From: Sphingomonas caeni
Lineage (GTDB): Bacteria; Pseudomonadota; Alphaproteobacteria; Sphingomonadales; Sphingomonadaceae
NCBI RefSeq assembly: GCF_026013415.1
Contig: NZ_JAPDOK010000002.1
Span: forward strand, 248,001-312,000
Reading direction: 5' to 3'
DNA length: 64,000 nt
In this document: in pieces, positions 10,852 through 19,343 of the stretch
How the letters are laid out: every line of letters begins with the position of its first letter
Position numbering within the stretch: position 1 is the first letter of the stretch
Position numbers and translations under genes: made by a program
Notes under the pieces: generated by a model
Database searches by the model: none
The model's input: only the letters and a program-made list of their open reading frames with translations
Told to the model about the DNA's origin: nothing

Positions 10852-11763
10852 ATGCCTCCCTTCCGTCTCGGTACCCGCGGCTCGCCGCTCGCCCTCGTCC
10901 AGGCCCATATGGTGCGCGACGCGCTGATCGCGGCGCATGGCTGGGAACCCGGCCGCGTCGAGATCGTGACGATCCGCACCACCGGCGACGCGGTGCAGGA
11001 TCGCCCGCTTGCCGAGATCGGCGGCAAGGCGCTGTGGACCAAGGAGATCGACCGGGCGCTGCTCGCGAACGAAATCGATGCGTCGGTCCATTCGATGAAG
11101 GATGTCGAGACCTTCCGGCCGGCAAGCATCGCCATCGCCGCAATGCTGCCGCGCGCCGATGTGCGCGACAGGCTGATCGGGGCCGATTCGGTTGCGGCAC
11201 TGAAGCAGGGCGCGGTGGTGGGGACCAGCTCGCCGCGCCGCGCGGCGCAACTTCGAAAGCTCCGGCCCGATCTGAACATCGTGATGTTCCGCGGGAATGT
11301 CGACACGCGGCTGGGCAAGGTGGCGGCGGGCGAGGCCGATGCGACGCTGCTTGCCGCCGCGGGACTCGAGCGGCTGGGACGCGACATGGGTACGGCAATC
11401 CCCGCGGACACGATGCTGCCCGCTCCGGCACAGGGCGCGGTGGGGATCGAAGCGCGCGCGGGCGACCATGACGCGCGGCGCTGGCTCGCCGCGATCGATC
11501 ATGGCGAGACCCATGCCTGCGTGACCGCCGAGCGCGCACTCCTCGCCGCGCTGAAAGCGGATTGCCATTCGCCGGTCGGGGCGCTCGCCACGATCGAGGG
11601 CGCGATCCTGACCCTGCGCGCGGAGTTGCTGTCCGAGGACGGCGCACAGTCGGTGCACGCACAGGAAGCGGGCGCGCCGGGCGATGTCGAACTGCCCCGC
11701 GCGGTGGCGCGCGACCTGCTCGAACGCGCCCCGCCCGAGGTGAGGCAATTGTTCGATGGCTAG
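10852..11763 (+). CDS. hemC: hydroxymethylbilane synthase (porphobilinogen deaminase)
   Basis: Polymerises four porphobilinogens into hydroxymethylbilane in haem synthesis. The 303-residue protein shows FRLGTRGSPLALVQAHMV, the active-site stretch ASVHSMKDVETF, GTSSPRRAAQL, and the dipyrromethane cofactor cysteine in ADCHSPVGAL. It overlaps hemD by 8 bp. It is divergent from tsaD, so a promoter should lie between 10814 and 10851. Secure. Confidence 0.97.
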   Translation: MPPFRLGTRGSPLALVQAHMVRDALIAAHGWEPGRVEIVTIRTTGDAVQDRPLAEIGGKALWTKEIDRALLANEIDASVHSMKDVETFRPASIAIAAMLPRADVRDRLIGADSVAALKQGAVVGTSSPRRAAQLRKLRPDLNIVMFRGNVDTRLGKVAAGEADATLLAAAGLERLGRDMGTAIPADTMLPAPAQGAVGIEARAGDHDARRWLAAIDHGETHACVTAERALLAALKADCHSPVGALATIEGAILTLRAELLSEDGAQSVHAQEAGAPGDVELPRAVARDLLERAPPEVRQLFDG

Positions 11764-12430
11764 GCGGTCGATCGCGGTGCTGCGGCCCGAGCCCGGCAAC
11801 CGCGTCACCGCCGCCGCGGTCGAGGCGCGCGGGCGCGTGGCGATCCGGCTGCCCTTGTTCGAGGTTCAGGCCCTGGCCTGGACCGCGCCGCCGGCGGCGA
11901 TGTTCGACGCCTTGCTGGTTACCAGCGCCAATACGATTCGCCACGGCGGCCACGAACTCGACACGCTGTTGCGGCTGCCTGTCTATGCGGTTGGCGATGC
12001 GAGTGCGCAGGCGGCGGAGCGTGCCGGCTTCCGGATCGTCTTTACCGGTACCGGCGATGCGCGGCATCTGATCGCGGCGGTGGAGGCGCAGGGCGTGCGG
12101 CAGGCAATCCATCTTGGCGCCCGCGAGCGCGAGCGGTTCGGCCCTCCGGTCGCCGCCTCGATCGACGTCTATGCAAGCGATCCCGTGCCGATCTCCCCCG
12201 AAGAGGCTGCGCAACTCAAGGATTCGGTGGCGATGGTGCATTCGCCCCGTGCGGGCGCCCGGCTGAGCGGACTGGTCGATGCGGCGGGGCTCGACCGTGC
12301 ATCGATTGCCATCGCAGCGATTTCACAGGCGGCCGTGGAGGGTGCGGGCGAAGGCTGGCGCGCGGTGACGATCGCCGCGCTCCCGCGCGGCGCCGCGCTG
12401 ATCGACGCCGCGGTCGCGCTCGCCGATTGA
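11756..12430 (+). CDS. hemD: uroporphyrinogen-III synthase
   Basis: A 224-residue protein starting inside the end of hemC (8-bp overlap). HemD sequences diverge strongly, so the call rests on position and on family features: an N-terminal IAVLRPEPGNRVTAAAVEARG, LLVTSANTIRHGG, YAVGDASAQAAERAGF and a C-terminal AAISQAAVEGAGEGWRAV. It cyclises hydroxymethylbilane with D-ring inversion. A Mic60-like gene follows 31 bp downstream, as is common in alphaproteobacteria. Confidence 0.9.
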   Translation: MARRSIAVLRPEPGNRVTAAAVEARGRVAIRLPLFEVQALAWTAPPAAMFDALLVTSANTIRHGGHELDTLLRLPVYAVGDASAQAAERAGFRIVFTGTGDARHLIAAVEAQGVRQAIHLGARERERFGPPVAASIDVYASDPVPISPEEAAQLKDSVAMVHSPRAGARLSGLVDAAGLDRASIAIAAISQAAVEGAGEGWRAVTIAALPRGAALIDAAVALAD

Positions 12431-12461
12431 CCGCCCGCCCAGCAGGCCGGATAAGGGCGGC

Positions 12462-13295
12462 ATGAGCCCCGACGAGCCACTCGCGCTGGAGCCGGCCCGC
12501 GGGCTATCCCCGCTGGCGACCAATTTGCTGATCGGCGCGGTCGCCTTTGGCGGCGGGATCGCCGGGACCTGGGCGGTGCTGCAATGGAGCGGCAAGACCG
12601 CCCCGCCGCCCCCCGCGGTGCAGACGGCCCAGCCCCAACCCACACCCCAGCCCGCCGCTTTGCCGCCAGGCACCGATCTTTCAACCCTTGCCGCGCGCGA
12701 GGCGATGCTGGCGAGCCGGCTCGACGCGCTCGACAGCCGCCTCAGGGATATCGACGGCAGCGCCCGCGCCGCGTCGAGTTTCGCGACCCAGGCCGAGCGG
12801 CTGATGATCGCCTTTGCCGCGCGGCGCGCGATCGAGCGCGGGCTGCCGCTGGGGCCGCTCGAGGGTCAGTTGCGCGCGCGTTTCGGCGAAACCCATGGCG
12901 AGGCGGTGAGCACGCTGATCGCCGCCGCCGGACAGCCGGTGACGCTCGAGGATCTGCGCCTCGCCCTCGATACGCTTAGCCCCCGGCTGACCAGCGCGGC
13001 GAATGAGGGGATGTGGGCCCGTATGCGGCGGCTGCTGGGCGACCTGGTCGTGCTGCGCCAGGATGGGGCGGCCAGCCCGCGCGCCGCCGATCGGCTGCGC
13101 CGCGCCCGGCGCGCGATCGACGAGGGCAATGTCGAGGCGGCGCTCGCCGAAGTTGCGCGCATGCCCGGGGCCGCCGATGCGCAAAGCTGGACAAGTGCTG
13201 CGAAGCGTTACATCGCCGCCCGCAATGCACTGCGCGAGATCGAGCTGGCGGCGATGGAGACCTCGCCGGTGCCGGCGCCGACCGCCACACGTTAA
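12462..13295 (+). CDS. Mic60/mitofilin-like inner-membrane protein
   Basis: A 277-residue protein with one predicted membrane helix near the N-terminus (residues ~18-42, NLLIGAVAFGGGIAGTWAVL), a proline-rich linker, a short heptad-like helix (LDALDSRLRDIDG) and a helical C-terminal domain. Alphaproteobacteria encode a Mic60 homologue next to hemD that shapes intracytoplasmic membranes, and both position and architecture match. The coiled-coil is much shorter than in purple bacteria or mitochondria. Assignment is inferred from context and architecture, since primary sequence conservation in this family is weak. Confidence 0.65.
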   Translation: MSPDEPLALEPARGLSPLATNLLIGAVAFGGGIAGTWAVLQWSGKTAPPPPAVQTAQPQPTPQPAALPPGTDLSTLAAREAMLASRLDALDSRLRDIDGSARAASSFATQAERLMIAFAARRAIERGLPLGPLEGQLRARFGETHGEAVSTLIAAAGQPVTLEDLRLALDTLSPRLTSAANEGMWARMRRLLGDLVVLRQDGAASPRAADRLRRARRAIDEGNVEAALAEVARMPGAADAQSWTSAAKRYIAARNALREIELAAMETSPVPAPTATR

Positions 13296-13307
13296 GAGGG
13301 GCCGATA

Positions 13308-14492
13308 ATGGCAGAGATGGGCCGGTTCGACTGGCAGGATCCGTTCGCGCTCGATGCGCAGCTGACCGACGAAGAGCGCATGGTGCGCGATGCCGCGCGC
13401 GATTATGCGCAAGGCGAATTGCAGCCGCGCGTGACGAGCGCCTTCCTCGAGGAGCGCTTCGACCGCGAGATCATGAGCGAGATGGGCGCGCTGGGGCTGC
13501 TCGGCGCGACGATTCCCGAAACCTATGGCGGGGCGGGCCTCGGCTATGTCTCGTACGGGCTGGTCGCGCGCGAGGTGGAGCGGGTCGATTCGGGCTATCG
13601 CTCGGCCATGTCGGTGCAGTCCAGCCTGGTGATGCACCCGATCCATGCGTACGGGACCGAGGAGCAGCGGCGGAAATATCTGCCCAGGCTCGCGACCGGC
13701 GAGTGGGTCGGCTGTTTCGGGCTGACCGAGCCCGATGCAGGATCGGACCCGGGTTCGATGCGCACCCGCGCGGAGAAGATCGACGGCGGTTATCGCCTCA
13801 CCGGCACCAAGATGTGGATCACCAATTCGCCGATCGCCGACGTCATGGTCGTGTGGGCAAAGAGCGATGCGCATGGCGGCGGGATCAAGGGCTTCGTGCT
13901 CGAACGCGGCATGGCGGGGCTTTCGACCCCCAAGATCGAAGGCAAATTGAGCCTGCGCGCCTCGATCACCGGCGAGATCGTGATGGACGGGGTCGAGGTG
14001 GGCGAGGACGCGCTGCTGCCCGAGGTTCAGGGGCTCAAGGGCCCCTTCGGCTGCCTCAACCGCGCGCGCTACGGCATCGCCTGGGGGAGCATGGGCGCGG
14101 CGGAGGCCTGCATGCACGCGGCGCGGCAATATACGCTCGACCGCGCGCAATTCGGCAAGCCGCTCGCCGCCAACCAGCTGGTGCAGCTCAAGCTCGCCAA
14201 CATGCAGACCGAGATCGGGCTGGGCCTCCAGGCTGCGCTGCAGGCGGGGCGGATGTTCGACGCGGGCACGCTCGCGCCCGAGACGATCAGCATCATCAAG
14301 CGCAACAACTGCGGCAAGGCGCTCGATATCGCCCGCGTCGCGCGCGACATGCATGGCGGCAACGGCATTTCGGCCGAATATCATGTGCTGCGCCACGCGG
14401 TGAACCTCGAAACGGTCAACACCTATGAGGGCACGCACGATGTGCATGCGCTGATCCTCGGCCGGGCGATCACGGGAATCGCGGCATTCTGA
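13308..14492 (+). CDS. gcdH: glutaryl-CoA dehydrogenase (acyl-CoA dehydrogenase family)
   Basis: A 394-residue flavoprotein. Features point to the glutaryl-CoA branch: [18 protein letters not shown] at the N-terminus, [29 protein letters not shown] for FAD binding, and the catalytic glutamate in [25 protein letters not shown] sequence. It oxidises and decarboxylates glutaryl-CoA to crotonyl-CoA in lysine and tryptophan breakdown, passing electrons to ETF. No other gene of that route is adjacent. It starts 12 bp after the Mic60-like gene. Confidence 0.93.
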   Translation: MAEMGRFDWQDPFALDAQLTDEERMVRDAARDYAQGELQPRVTSAFLEERFDREIMSEMGALGLLGATIPETYGGAGLGYVSYGLVAREVERVDSGYRSAMSVQSSLVMHPIHAYGTEEQRRKYLPRLATGEWVGCFGLTEPDAGSDPGSMRTRAEKIDGGYRLTGTKMWITNSPIADVMVVWAKSDAHGGGIKGFVLERGMAGLSTPKIEGKLSLRASITGEIVMDGVEVGEDALLPEVQGLKGPFGCLNRARYGIAWGSMGAAEACMHAARQYTLDRAQFGKPLAANQLVQLKLANMQTEIGLGLQAALQAGRMFDAGTLAPETISIIKRNNCGKALDIARVARDMHGGNGISAEYHVLRHAVNLETVNTYEGTHDVHALILGRAITGIAAF

Positions 14493-14505
14493 TCGCCACC
14501 TCCTG

Positions 14506-15015
14506 ATGGATCGCCAACCCGTGCTGATCGGCGATCTGGTCGAGATTCGCCCGACCCTTCCCGAGGATTGGGACGGGCTGTTCGCGGTCGCGAGCGATCC
14601 GCTGATCTGGGAAGTCCATCCGGCGCATGACCGCTGGCAGGAGCCGGTGTTCCGCCGCTACTTCGCCGATGCCTTGGCGTCAGGCGGCGGCGTGACGATC
14701 CGCGACAAGGCGACGGGCACGATCATCGGGGCGAGCCGCTACGATGGCTGGCTGCCCGACAAGAGCGAGATCGAGATCGGCTGGACCTTCATCGCGCGTG
14801 CCTATTGGGGCGGGACGTACAACCGCGAGATCAAGCGGCTGATGCTGGATCACATCCACCGCTTCGCCGAAACCGCGACCTTCATGGTCGGCGAGAACAA
14901 TATCCGCTCACGCAGGGCGATGGAGAAGATCGGCGGGGTGCTGCGCGACGGCGTAGACGAGCGCGAGATGGCGGGGCGGACGGTACGGCATGTGATTTAC
15001 GAGATCAGGCGGTGA
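14506..15015 (+). CDS. GNAT family N-acetyltransferase
   Basis: A 169-residue protein of the RimJ/RimL-like acetyltransferase group: LVEIRPTLPEDWDGLF at the start, IGASRYDGW as the central strand, EIEIGWTFIARAYWGG leading into the acetyl-CoA site, and NIRSRRAMEKIGGVLRDG as the conserved C-terminal segment. The acceptor is unknown. Its stop overlaps the GTG start of the next small gene, so the two are probably co-translated. Confidence 0.88.
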   Translation: MDRQPVLIGDLVEIRPTLPEDWDGLFAVASDPLIWEVHPAHDRWQEPVFRRYFADALASGGGVTIRDKATGTIIGASRYDGWLPDKSEIEIGWTFIARAYWGGTYNREIKRLMLDHIHRFAETATFMVGENNIRSRRAMEKIGGVLRDGVDEREMAGRTVRHVIYEIRR

Positions 15016-15353
15016 GCCTGCGCGCCCGCTTCGCGCCGCGGATGGAGATCCGCATGTTCGAAAACCGGGTGCGCGTCACTAATTTGGAGACGCATCAGGC
15101 TATCGACCGCGAGGCCGGCACGCCCTTTTCCTCCGATACGATGCTTGTCGCGGATGCGGCGGCACTGGCTGAGCTGTTGCGCGCGGTCATCATCGATCTT
15201 GAAGGGAGCCGGCGCTGGTTCGTCGTACCGAGCGCGGTGATTCACCCCGTGGCTGGACGCAGTCTCGGCCCCGGCGAGCGCCTGGCGCTTGCCGAGATGG
15301 CGAAGGCGCTGGGATTCAGGCAGGTCGCGATCGGCGTCACGCCAGCCGCCTGA
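15012..15353 (+). CDS. small protein with weak resemblance to short MreB-like proteins
   Basis: A 113-residue protein starting at GTG 15012, in a GTGA overlap with the acetyltransferase stop. The start was chosen for this coupling. Segments such as APRMEIRMFENRVRVTNLET, a middle MLVADAAALAELLRAV and GERLALAEMAKALGFRQVAI resemble, in order, short bacterial proteins annotated as rod-shape-determining/MreB-like. The actin ATP-binding loops are absent, so it cannot be a functional actin. Its last 17 bp overlap the convergent DUF72 gene. Function unknown; the resemblance is my reading and not a search result. Confidence 0.6.
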   Translation: MSLRARFAPRMEIRMFENRVRVTNLETHQAIDREAGTPFSSDTMLVADAAALAELLRAVIIDLEGSRRWFVVPSAVIHPVAGRSLGPGERLALAEMAKALGFRQVAIGVTPAA

Positions 15354-16131
15354 TCAATTCCTGTGCCGCCGCAGGCGCGCGGACCTTGCCGCCATGGATG
15401 AAGAAGACGAAGGTCTCGCGGTCCCGCTTCGCGGGCGCGTCTTCGGTGACATAGGGCAGGCCATCGGGCCGTCCGCCGCGTGCCCATTCCTTCGCCACCC
15501 CGGCCCATTTCCCGATATCGGCTTCGGGATAGCAGAGCGGGTTCTCGTCCTCGCCGCTTTCCAGCCGAGCATAGACGAAATCGCCGGTCACATCGGCGAT
15601 CGCGGGATAGGTGGGCGAGTCGGCGAAGACGATCGCGGCACCGGCCTTTCGGCACATCGTGATGAATTCCGGCACGCGGAAGCTCTCGTGGCGGACCTGG
15701 ATCGCGTGGCGGAGCTTCACGCCTTCATGGCTCTCGGGGAGCAGCTTGAGGAACGCGCCGAAATCCTCGGGGTCGAACTTCTTGGTCGCCATGAACTGCC
15801 ACAGGATGGGCCCGAGCTTGTCGCCCAGTTCGACAATGCCCTGATTCACGAATTTGGCGATCGATTCGCCGCCCTCGGCCAGCACCTTGCGATTGGTGCA
15901 GAAGCGCGAGGCCTTTACCGCATAGACGAATCCCTCGGGCGCAGTATCGCGCCAGCCCGCGAAGGTCGCGGGCTTGAAGCCCGAATAATAGGTGCCGTTG
16001 ATCTCGATCGCGGTCAGCGCGCGCGATGCGAACTCAAGCTCCTTTTTCTGGCTGAGGCCCTCCGGATAGAAGGTCCCCCGCCACGGCTCGAAGGTCCAGC
16101 CGCCAATCCCGACTCGTATGGGTGCGCTCAT
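15337..16131 (-). CDS. DUF72 (YecE-like) family protein
   Basis: A 264-residue TIM-barrel-like protein with DUF72 hallmarks: VGIGGWTFEPWRGTFYPEGL at the N-terminus, TAIEINGTYYSGFKP, a central LGPILWQF and IQVRHESF, then FVYARLESGED. The biochemical role of the family is not established. The gene is convergent with the preceding one (17-bp tail overlap) and divergent from the cupin operon. Confidence 0.92.
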   Translation of the reverse strand: MSAPIRVGIGGWTFEPWRGTFYPEGLSQKKELEFASRALTAIEINGTYYSGFKPATFAGWRDTAPEGFVYAVKASRFCTNRKVLAEGGESIAKFVNQGIVELGDKLGPILWQFMATKKFDPEDFGAFLKLLPESHEGVKLRHAIQVRHESFRVPEFITMCRKAGAAIVFADSPTYPAIADVTGDFVYARLESGEDENPLCYPEADIGKWAGVAKEWARGGRPDGLPYVTEDAPAKRDRETFVFFIHGGKVRAPAAAQELIRRLA

Positions 16132-16223
16132 CGGGCTAGCTTCTAGACAGCAAGCCGGGGACGCGATAGCGTGTCTTTAACTCGGACAAATGAGCAAAAT
16201 CGTCCGCGAATCGGGAGAGTGAG

Positions 16224-16670
16224 ATGCGTATCACCCGCAGGGACATCGCCGTCGCCACCATCGCCGCGGGCGCCGCCTGGTCCGCCGCCGCGCTGGCGCA
16301 AGGGACGCCGGACATCCTCGGACCCGCGGTGTGGGACTGGGAAAAGCTCGAGGTGAAGAACACCGATGTCGGTCAGCTGCGCAGCGTGATCCGCCAGCCC
16401 ACCGCGACGCTTTCCGAGCTGGAGATCCATGTGACCACGCTCAATCCCGGCATCGCCAGCCATCCGCCGCACCATCATCCCAATGAGGAAATCGTGATCG
16501 TCCGCACCGGTACGGTCGAGGCGCTGAGCGGGGGCGTGTGGAAGCGGCTGGGGCCCGGCTCGATCATCTTCAACGCGTCCAATTCCGAACATGCGCTCAG
16601 GAATGTCGGGGCCACGCCCGCGACCTATGACGTCATCAACTGGAAAACGCCCGCCACCCCGGCGAATTGA
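16224..16670 (+). CDS. Tat-exported cupin domain protein
   Basis: A 148-residue protein with a twin-arginine signal (ITRRDIAVATIAAGAAWSA, cleavage near ALA-QG). A single cupin fold carries metal-type ligands in ASHPPHHHPNEEIVIV (HxH...E) and a later His in NSEHALRNVG. A GGGAGAG-type ribosome site precedes the ATG. It is the first gene of a three-gene operon with two Tat-exported Gfo/Idh/MocA oxidoreductases, 11 bp from the next. A role in periplasmic sugar or sugar-acid metabolism is inferred from the neighbours. Confidence 0.85.
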   Translation: MRITRRDIAVATIAAGAAWSAAALAQGTPDILGPAVWDWEKLEVKNTDVGQLRSVIRQPTATLSELEIHVTTLNPGIASHPPHHHPNEEIVIVRTGTVEALSGGVWKRLGPGSIIFNASNSEHALRNVGATPATYDVINWKTPATPAN

Positions 16671-16681
16671 GGAGCTTTCCC

Positions 16682-17836
16682 ATGGATTCGGTCGACCGCC
16701 GCACGATGCTGACGCTGGCGAGCCTCGCCGCGACCGTGCCCGCCGCCGCCTTCGCGCAATCGGTGACGCAGGGGAATGCACCCAGCGCCGAAATGGCCCC
16801 CACCGGTCCCGAGCCCATGGCGAAGCACAGCTGCAACTTCGCGGTGATCGGGCTCGATCACGCGCATATCTATGGCATGACCGACGCAATGATCCGCGGC
16901 GGGGGCAAGCTCGTCGCCTTCTTCGCCCAGGATCCTGCGCAAATCGCGACCTTCCAGAAGCGCTATGGCGGCGTGAAGCTGGCGCGCAGCGAAGCCGAGA
17001 TCATGGACGACAAGTCGATCGCATTGATCGCGGGCGCGCCGATCCCCGACCTCCGCGCGCCGCTCGGCATCAGGGCGATGCGCGCGGGCAAGGACTATCT
17101 GGGCGACAAGCCCGCCATCACCACGCTCAGGCAGCTGGCGGATGTCCGCCGCGCCGTGAAGGAGACCGGCCGCAAGTTCGCGATCATGTATTCCGAGCGG
17201 CTCGAGGTGCGCTCGGCGATCCAGGCGGGCTATCTGGTCGAGCAGGGCGCGATCGGGAAGGTCGTCCAGACGGTCAACCTCGCCCCGCACCGCGTCAATG
17301 CGCCGAGCCGGCCCGATTGGTTCTGGGAGAAGGCGCGCTATGGCGGCATCCTGACCGATATCGGCAGCCACCAGGCCGAGCAGTTCCTCTATTACACCAA
17401 GTCCACCCGCGCGCAGGTCGTCGCTTCGCAGACCGGCAATATCGCGTGGAAGGACAAGCCCAATTTCGAGGATTTCGGCGACATGGTCTGCGCCGGCAAT
17501 GGCGGCACCGGCTATGTCCGGGTCGACTGGTACACGCCGGACGGCTTGCCGACCTGGGGCGACGGGCGGCTCTTCCTGCTCGGGACCGAAGGGTACATCG
17601 AGCTGCGCAAATATGTCGATATCGCCGGGCGCCCGGGGGGCAACCACCTGCTGATCGCCGACAAGAAGGGCGTCCGCTACATGGACTGCAGCCAGGTCCA
17701 CCTGCCCTTCGGCCCGCAATTCATCACCGACGTGGTCGAACGCAGCAACATCGCACAGGATCAGGAGCAGGCGCTGCTCGCCGCCGAGCTGGTGCTCAAG
17801 GCCCAGAGACAAGCCACGCGGCCGGTTTTGGCCTGA
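16682..17836 (+). CDS. Tat-exported Gfo/Idh/MocA oxidoreductase (first)
   Basis: A 384-residue protein with the twin-arginine signal VDRRTMLTLASLAATVPAAA. An NAD(P)-binding half starts at NFAVIGLDHAHIYGMTDAMI, unusual in having LDHAH where GxGxxG is common. It contains the family lysine motif in YLGDKPAITTLRQL (EKP variant DKP) and a GGILTDIGSHQAEQFLYYT substrate-site segment. The ATG at 16682 was chosen over an upstream TTG because a GAGGAG ribosome site sits 7 bp ahead and the signal starts cleanly. Co-transcribed with the cupin and the next oxidoreductase. Substrate unknown. Confidence 0.87.
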   Translation: MDSVDRRTMLTLASLAATVPAAAFAQSVTQGNAPSAEMAPTGPEPMAKHSCNFAVIGLDHAHIYGMTDAMIRGGGKLVAFFAQDPAQIATFQKRYGGVKLARSEAEIMDDKSIALIAGAPIPDLRAPLGIRAMRAGKDYLGDKPAITTLRQLADVRRAVKETGRKFAIMYSERLEVRSAIQAGYLVEQGAIGKVVQTVNLAPHRVNAPSRPDWFWEKARYGGILTDIGSHQAEQFLYYTKSTRAQVVASQTGNIAWKDKPNFEDFGDMVCAGNGGTGYVRVDWYTPDGLPTWGDGRLFLLGTEGYIELRKYVDIAGRPGGNHLLIADKKGVRYMDCSQVHLPFGPQFITDVVERSNIAQDQEQALLAAELVLKAQRQATRPVLA

Positions 17837-17853
17837 AGGAAAGAGGGACCCTC

Positions 17854-19218
17854 ATGACCGACATTTCACGCCGCGGCCTGATCAAGGCGGGCGCCACCAC
17901 CGCCGCCGCCTTCCCCGCGATCGTCCCCGCCAGCGTATTCGGGCAGAATGCGCCCTCGAACCGCACCACCATCGCCGCGATCGGCACCGGCCGGATCAGC
18001 CGCATCCACGACATGAAGGAGATCCACAAGCACGCCGACGCCCAGATCGTCGCGGTGTGCGATCTCGATACCAAGCGGCTGGGCGCCGCGATGCAGCTCG
18101 TCGACAGCCGCTACTCCGAAGGGCGCGAGAAGCCGTACACGGGCACCCGCGGCTATACCGACTATCTCGAGGTGCTCGCCGCCAGCGATATCGACGCGGT
18201 GATCGTCTCGACCCCCGACCACCAGCACGCGCCGATCGCGATCCGCGCGGTACGCGCGGGCAAGCATGTCTATCTCCAAAAGCCTGCCTCGCTGACCATT
18301 GCGGAGGGGCGCAAGATGGCCGATGCCGTCAAGGCGTCGGGCCGTATCCTCCAGATCGGCTCGCAGCAGCGCGGGCAAGAGCCCTGGCCGCAATTCCACC
18401 GCGCCTGCGAGCTGGTACGCAACGGGCGCATCGGCAAGCTCAAGCATCTCGAGGTCGGCCTGCCCGGCGATCCCTCGGGCCCCGCGGCGGCGGCGATGCC
18501 GATCCCGCGCAACCTCGATTACGACGCATGGCTCGGGACCACGCCCGAGATTCCCTATACCGAGATCGGCGTCCACCCACAGGACAGCTTCGAGAACCGC
18601 CCCGGCTGGCTGCGCATCGAACAGTTCGGTGCCGGGATGATCACCGGCTGGGGCGCGCACCATGTCGATACCGCGCATTGGGGGATGGACACCGAATATA
18701 CCGGCCCGGTCGAGGTGTGGGGCACCGCCGAATTCCCCAAGAGCGGCCTGTGGAACGTCCATGGCCCGTTCGAGAGCCATGCGCGCTACGCCAATGGCGT
18801 CACCATGACGATCTCGGGCGCGCTGCCCAACGGGATCAAGTTCATCGGCGAGAAGGGCGCGTGGATCTTCGTGACCCGCAGCGGCCCGGTGACGCCGAGC
18901 GATCCCGCGGGCCCGCAGGTCGTCCCGCTCCAGGCGAGCGACCCCAGGGTCCTCGATTCGGTGATCGGCCCGAACGAGATCCACCTCTACAAGGCGCCCG
19001 AGCAGCACCGGAACTGGCTCGACGCGATCCGCACCGGCGTGCCGGTCAGCGCACCCGCCGAGCTCGGCCATCGCGGCTGCTCGACCTGCCTCGTCCACTG
19101 GATCGCGATGAAGACCGGGCGGAAGCTCAAATGGGATCCCAAGGCGGAGCGGTTCATCGGAGACGATGAGGCCAATGCGATGCTGAGCCGCCCGCAGCGC
19201 GACAAATACGCGATCTGA
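17854..19218 (+). CDS. Tat-exported Gfo/Idh/MocA oxidoreductase (second)
   Basis: A 454-residue protein with twin-arginine signal ISRRGLIKAGATTAAAFPAI. The dinucleotide fold runs from TIAAIGTGRISRIHDM through IVAVCDLDTKRLGAAM. The catalytic-lysine motif appears as HVYLQKPASLTIAEGR, and a downstream GWGAHHVDTAHWGMD segment carries the active-site histidines. It resembles the larger secreted Gfo/Idh/MocA group common in Bacteroidota and Planctomycetes as well as sphingomonads. The frame is open far upstream, but the ATG at 17854 follows an AAAGAGGGA site and gives the signal peptide. Probably acts on a glycan-derived sugar. Confidence 0.88.
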   Translation: MTDISRRGLIKAGATTAAAFPAIVPASVFGQNAPSNRTTIAAIGTGRISRIHDMKEIHKHADAQIVAVCDLDTKRLGAAMQLVDSRYSEGREKPYTGTRGYTDYLEVLAASDIDAVIVSTPDHQHAPIAIRAVRAGKHVYLQKPASLTIAEGRKMADAVKASGRILQIGSQQRGQEPWPQFHRACELVRNGRIGKLKHLEVGLPGDPSGPAAAAMPIPRNLDYDAWLGTTPEIPYTEIGVHPQDSFENRPGWLRIEQFGAGMITGWGAHHVDTAHWGMDTEYTGPVEVWGTAEFPKSGLWNVHGPFESHARYANGVTMTISGALPNGIKFIGEKGAWIFVTRSGPVTPSDPAGPQVVPLQASDPRVLDSVIGPNEIHLYKAPEQHRNWLDAIRTGVPVSAPAELGHRGCSTCLVHWIAMKTGRKLKWDPKAERFIGDDEANAMLSRPQRDKYAI

Positions 19219-19343
19219 GCGGCGGCGAGGCCGGGCGAAGCGCCGGTCCCGCCTCCGGCGCGCCAAACACCCCGTTGATGTCCTCATCGGCGGTGCCTAG
19301 ACTCGCGCGCAATAAAGCGCGTGGCGATCGCCAGGGAGTCAGG

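Noticed and set aside
16591..17853. N-terminal extension of the second Gfo/Idh protein.
   Set aside because: The open frame runs back through the first oxidoreductase in another frame; a Tat signal begins exactly at the ATG 17854.
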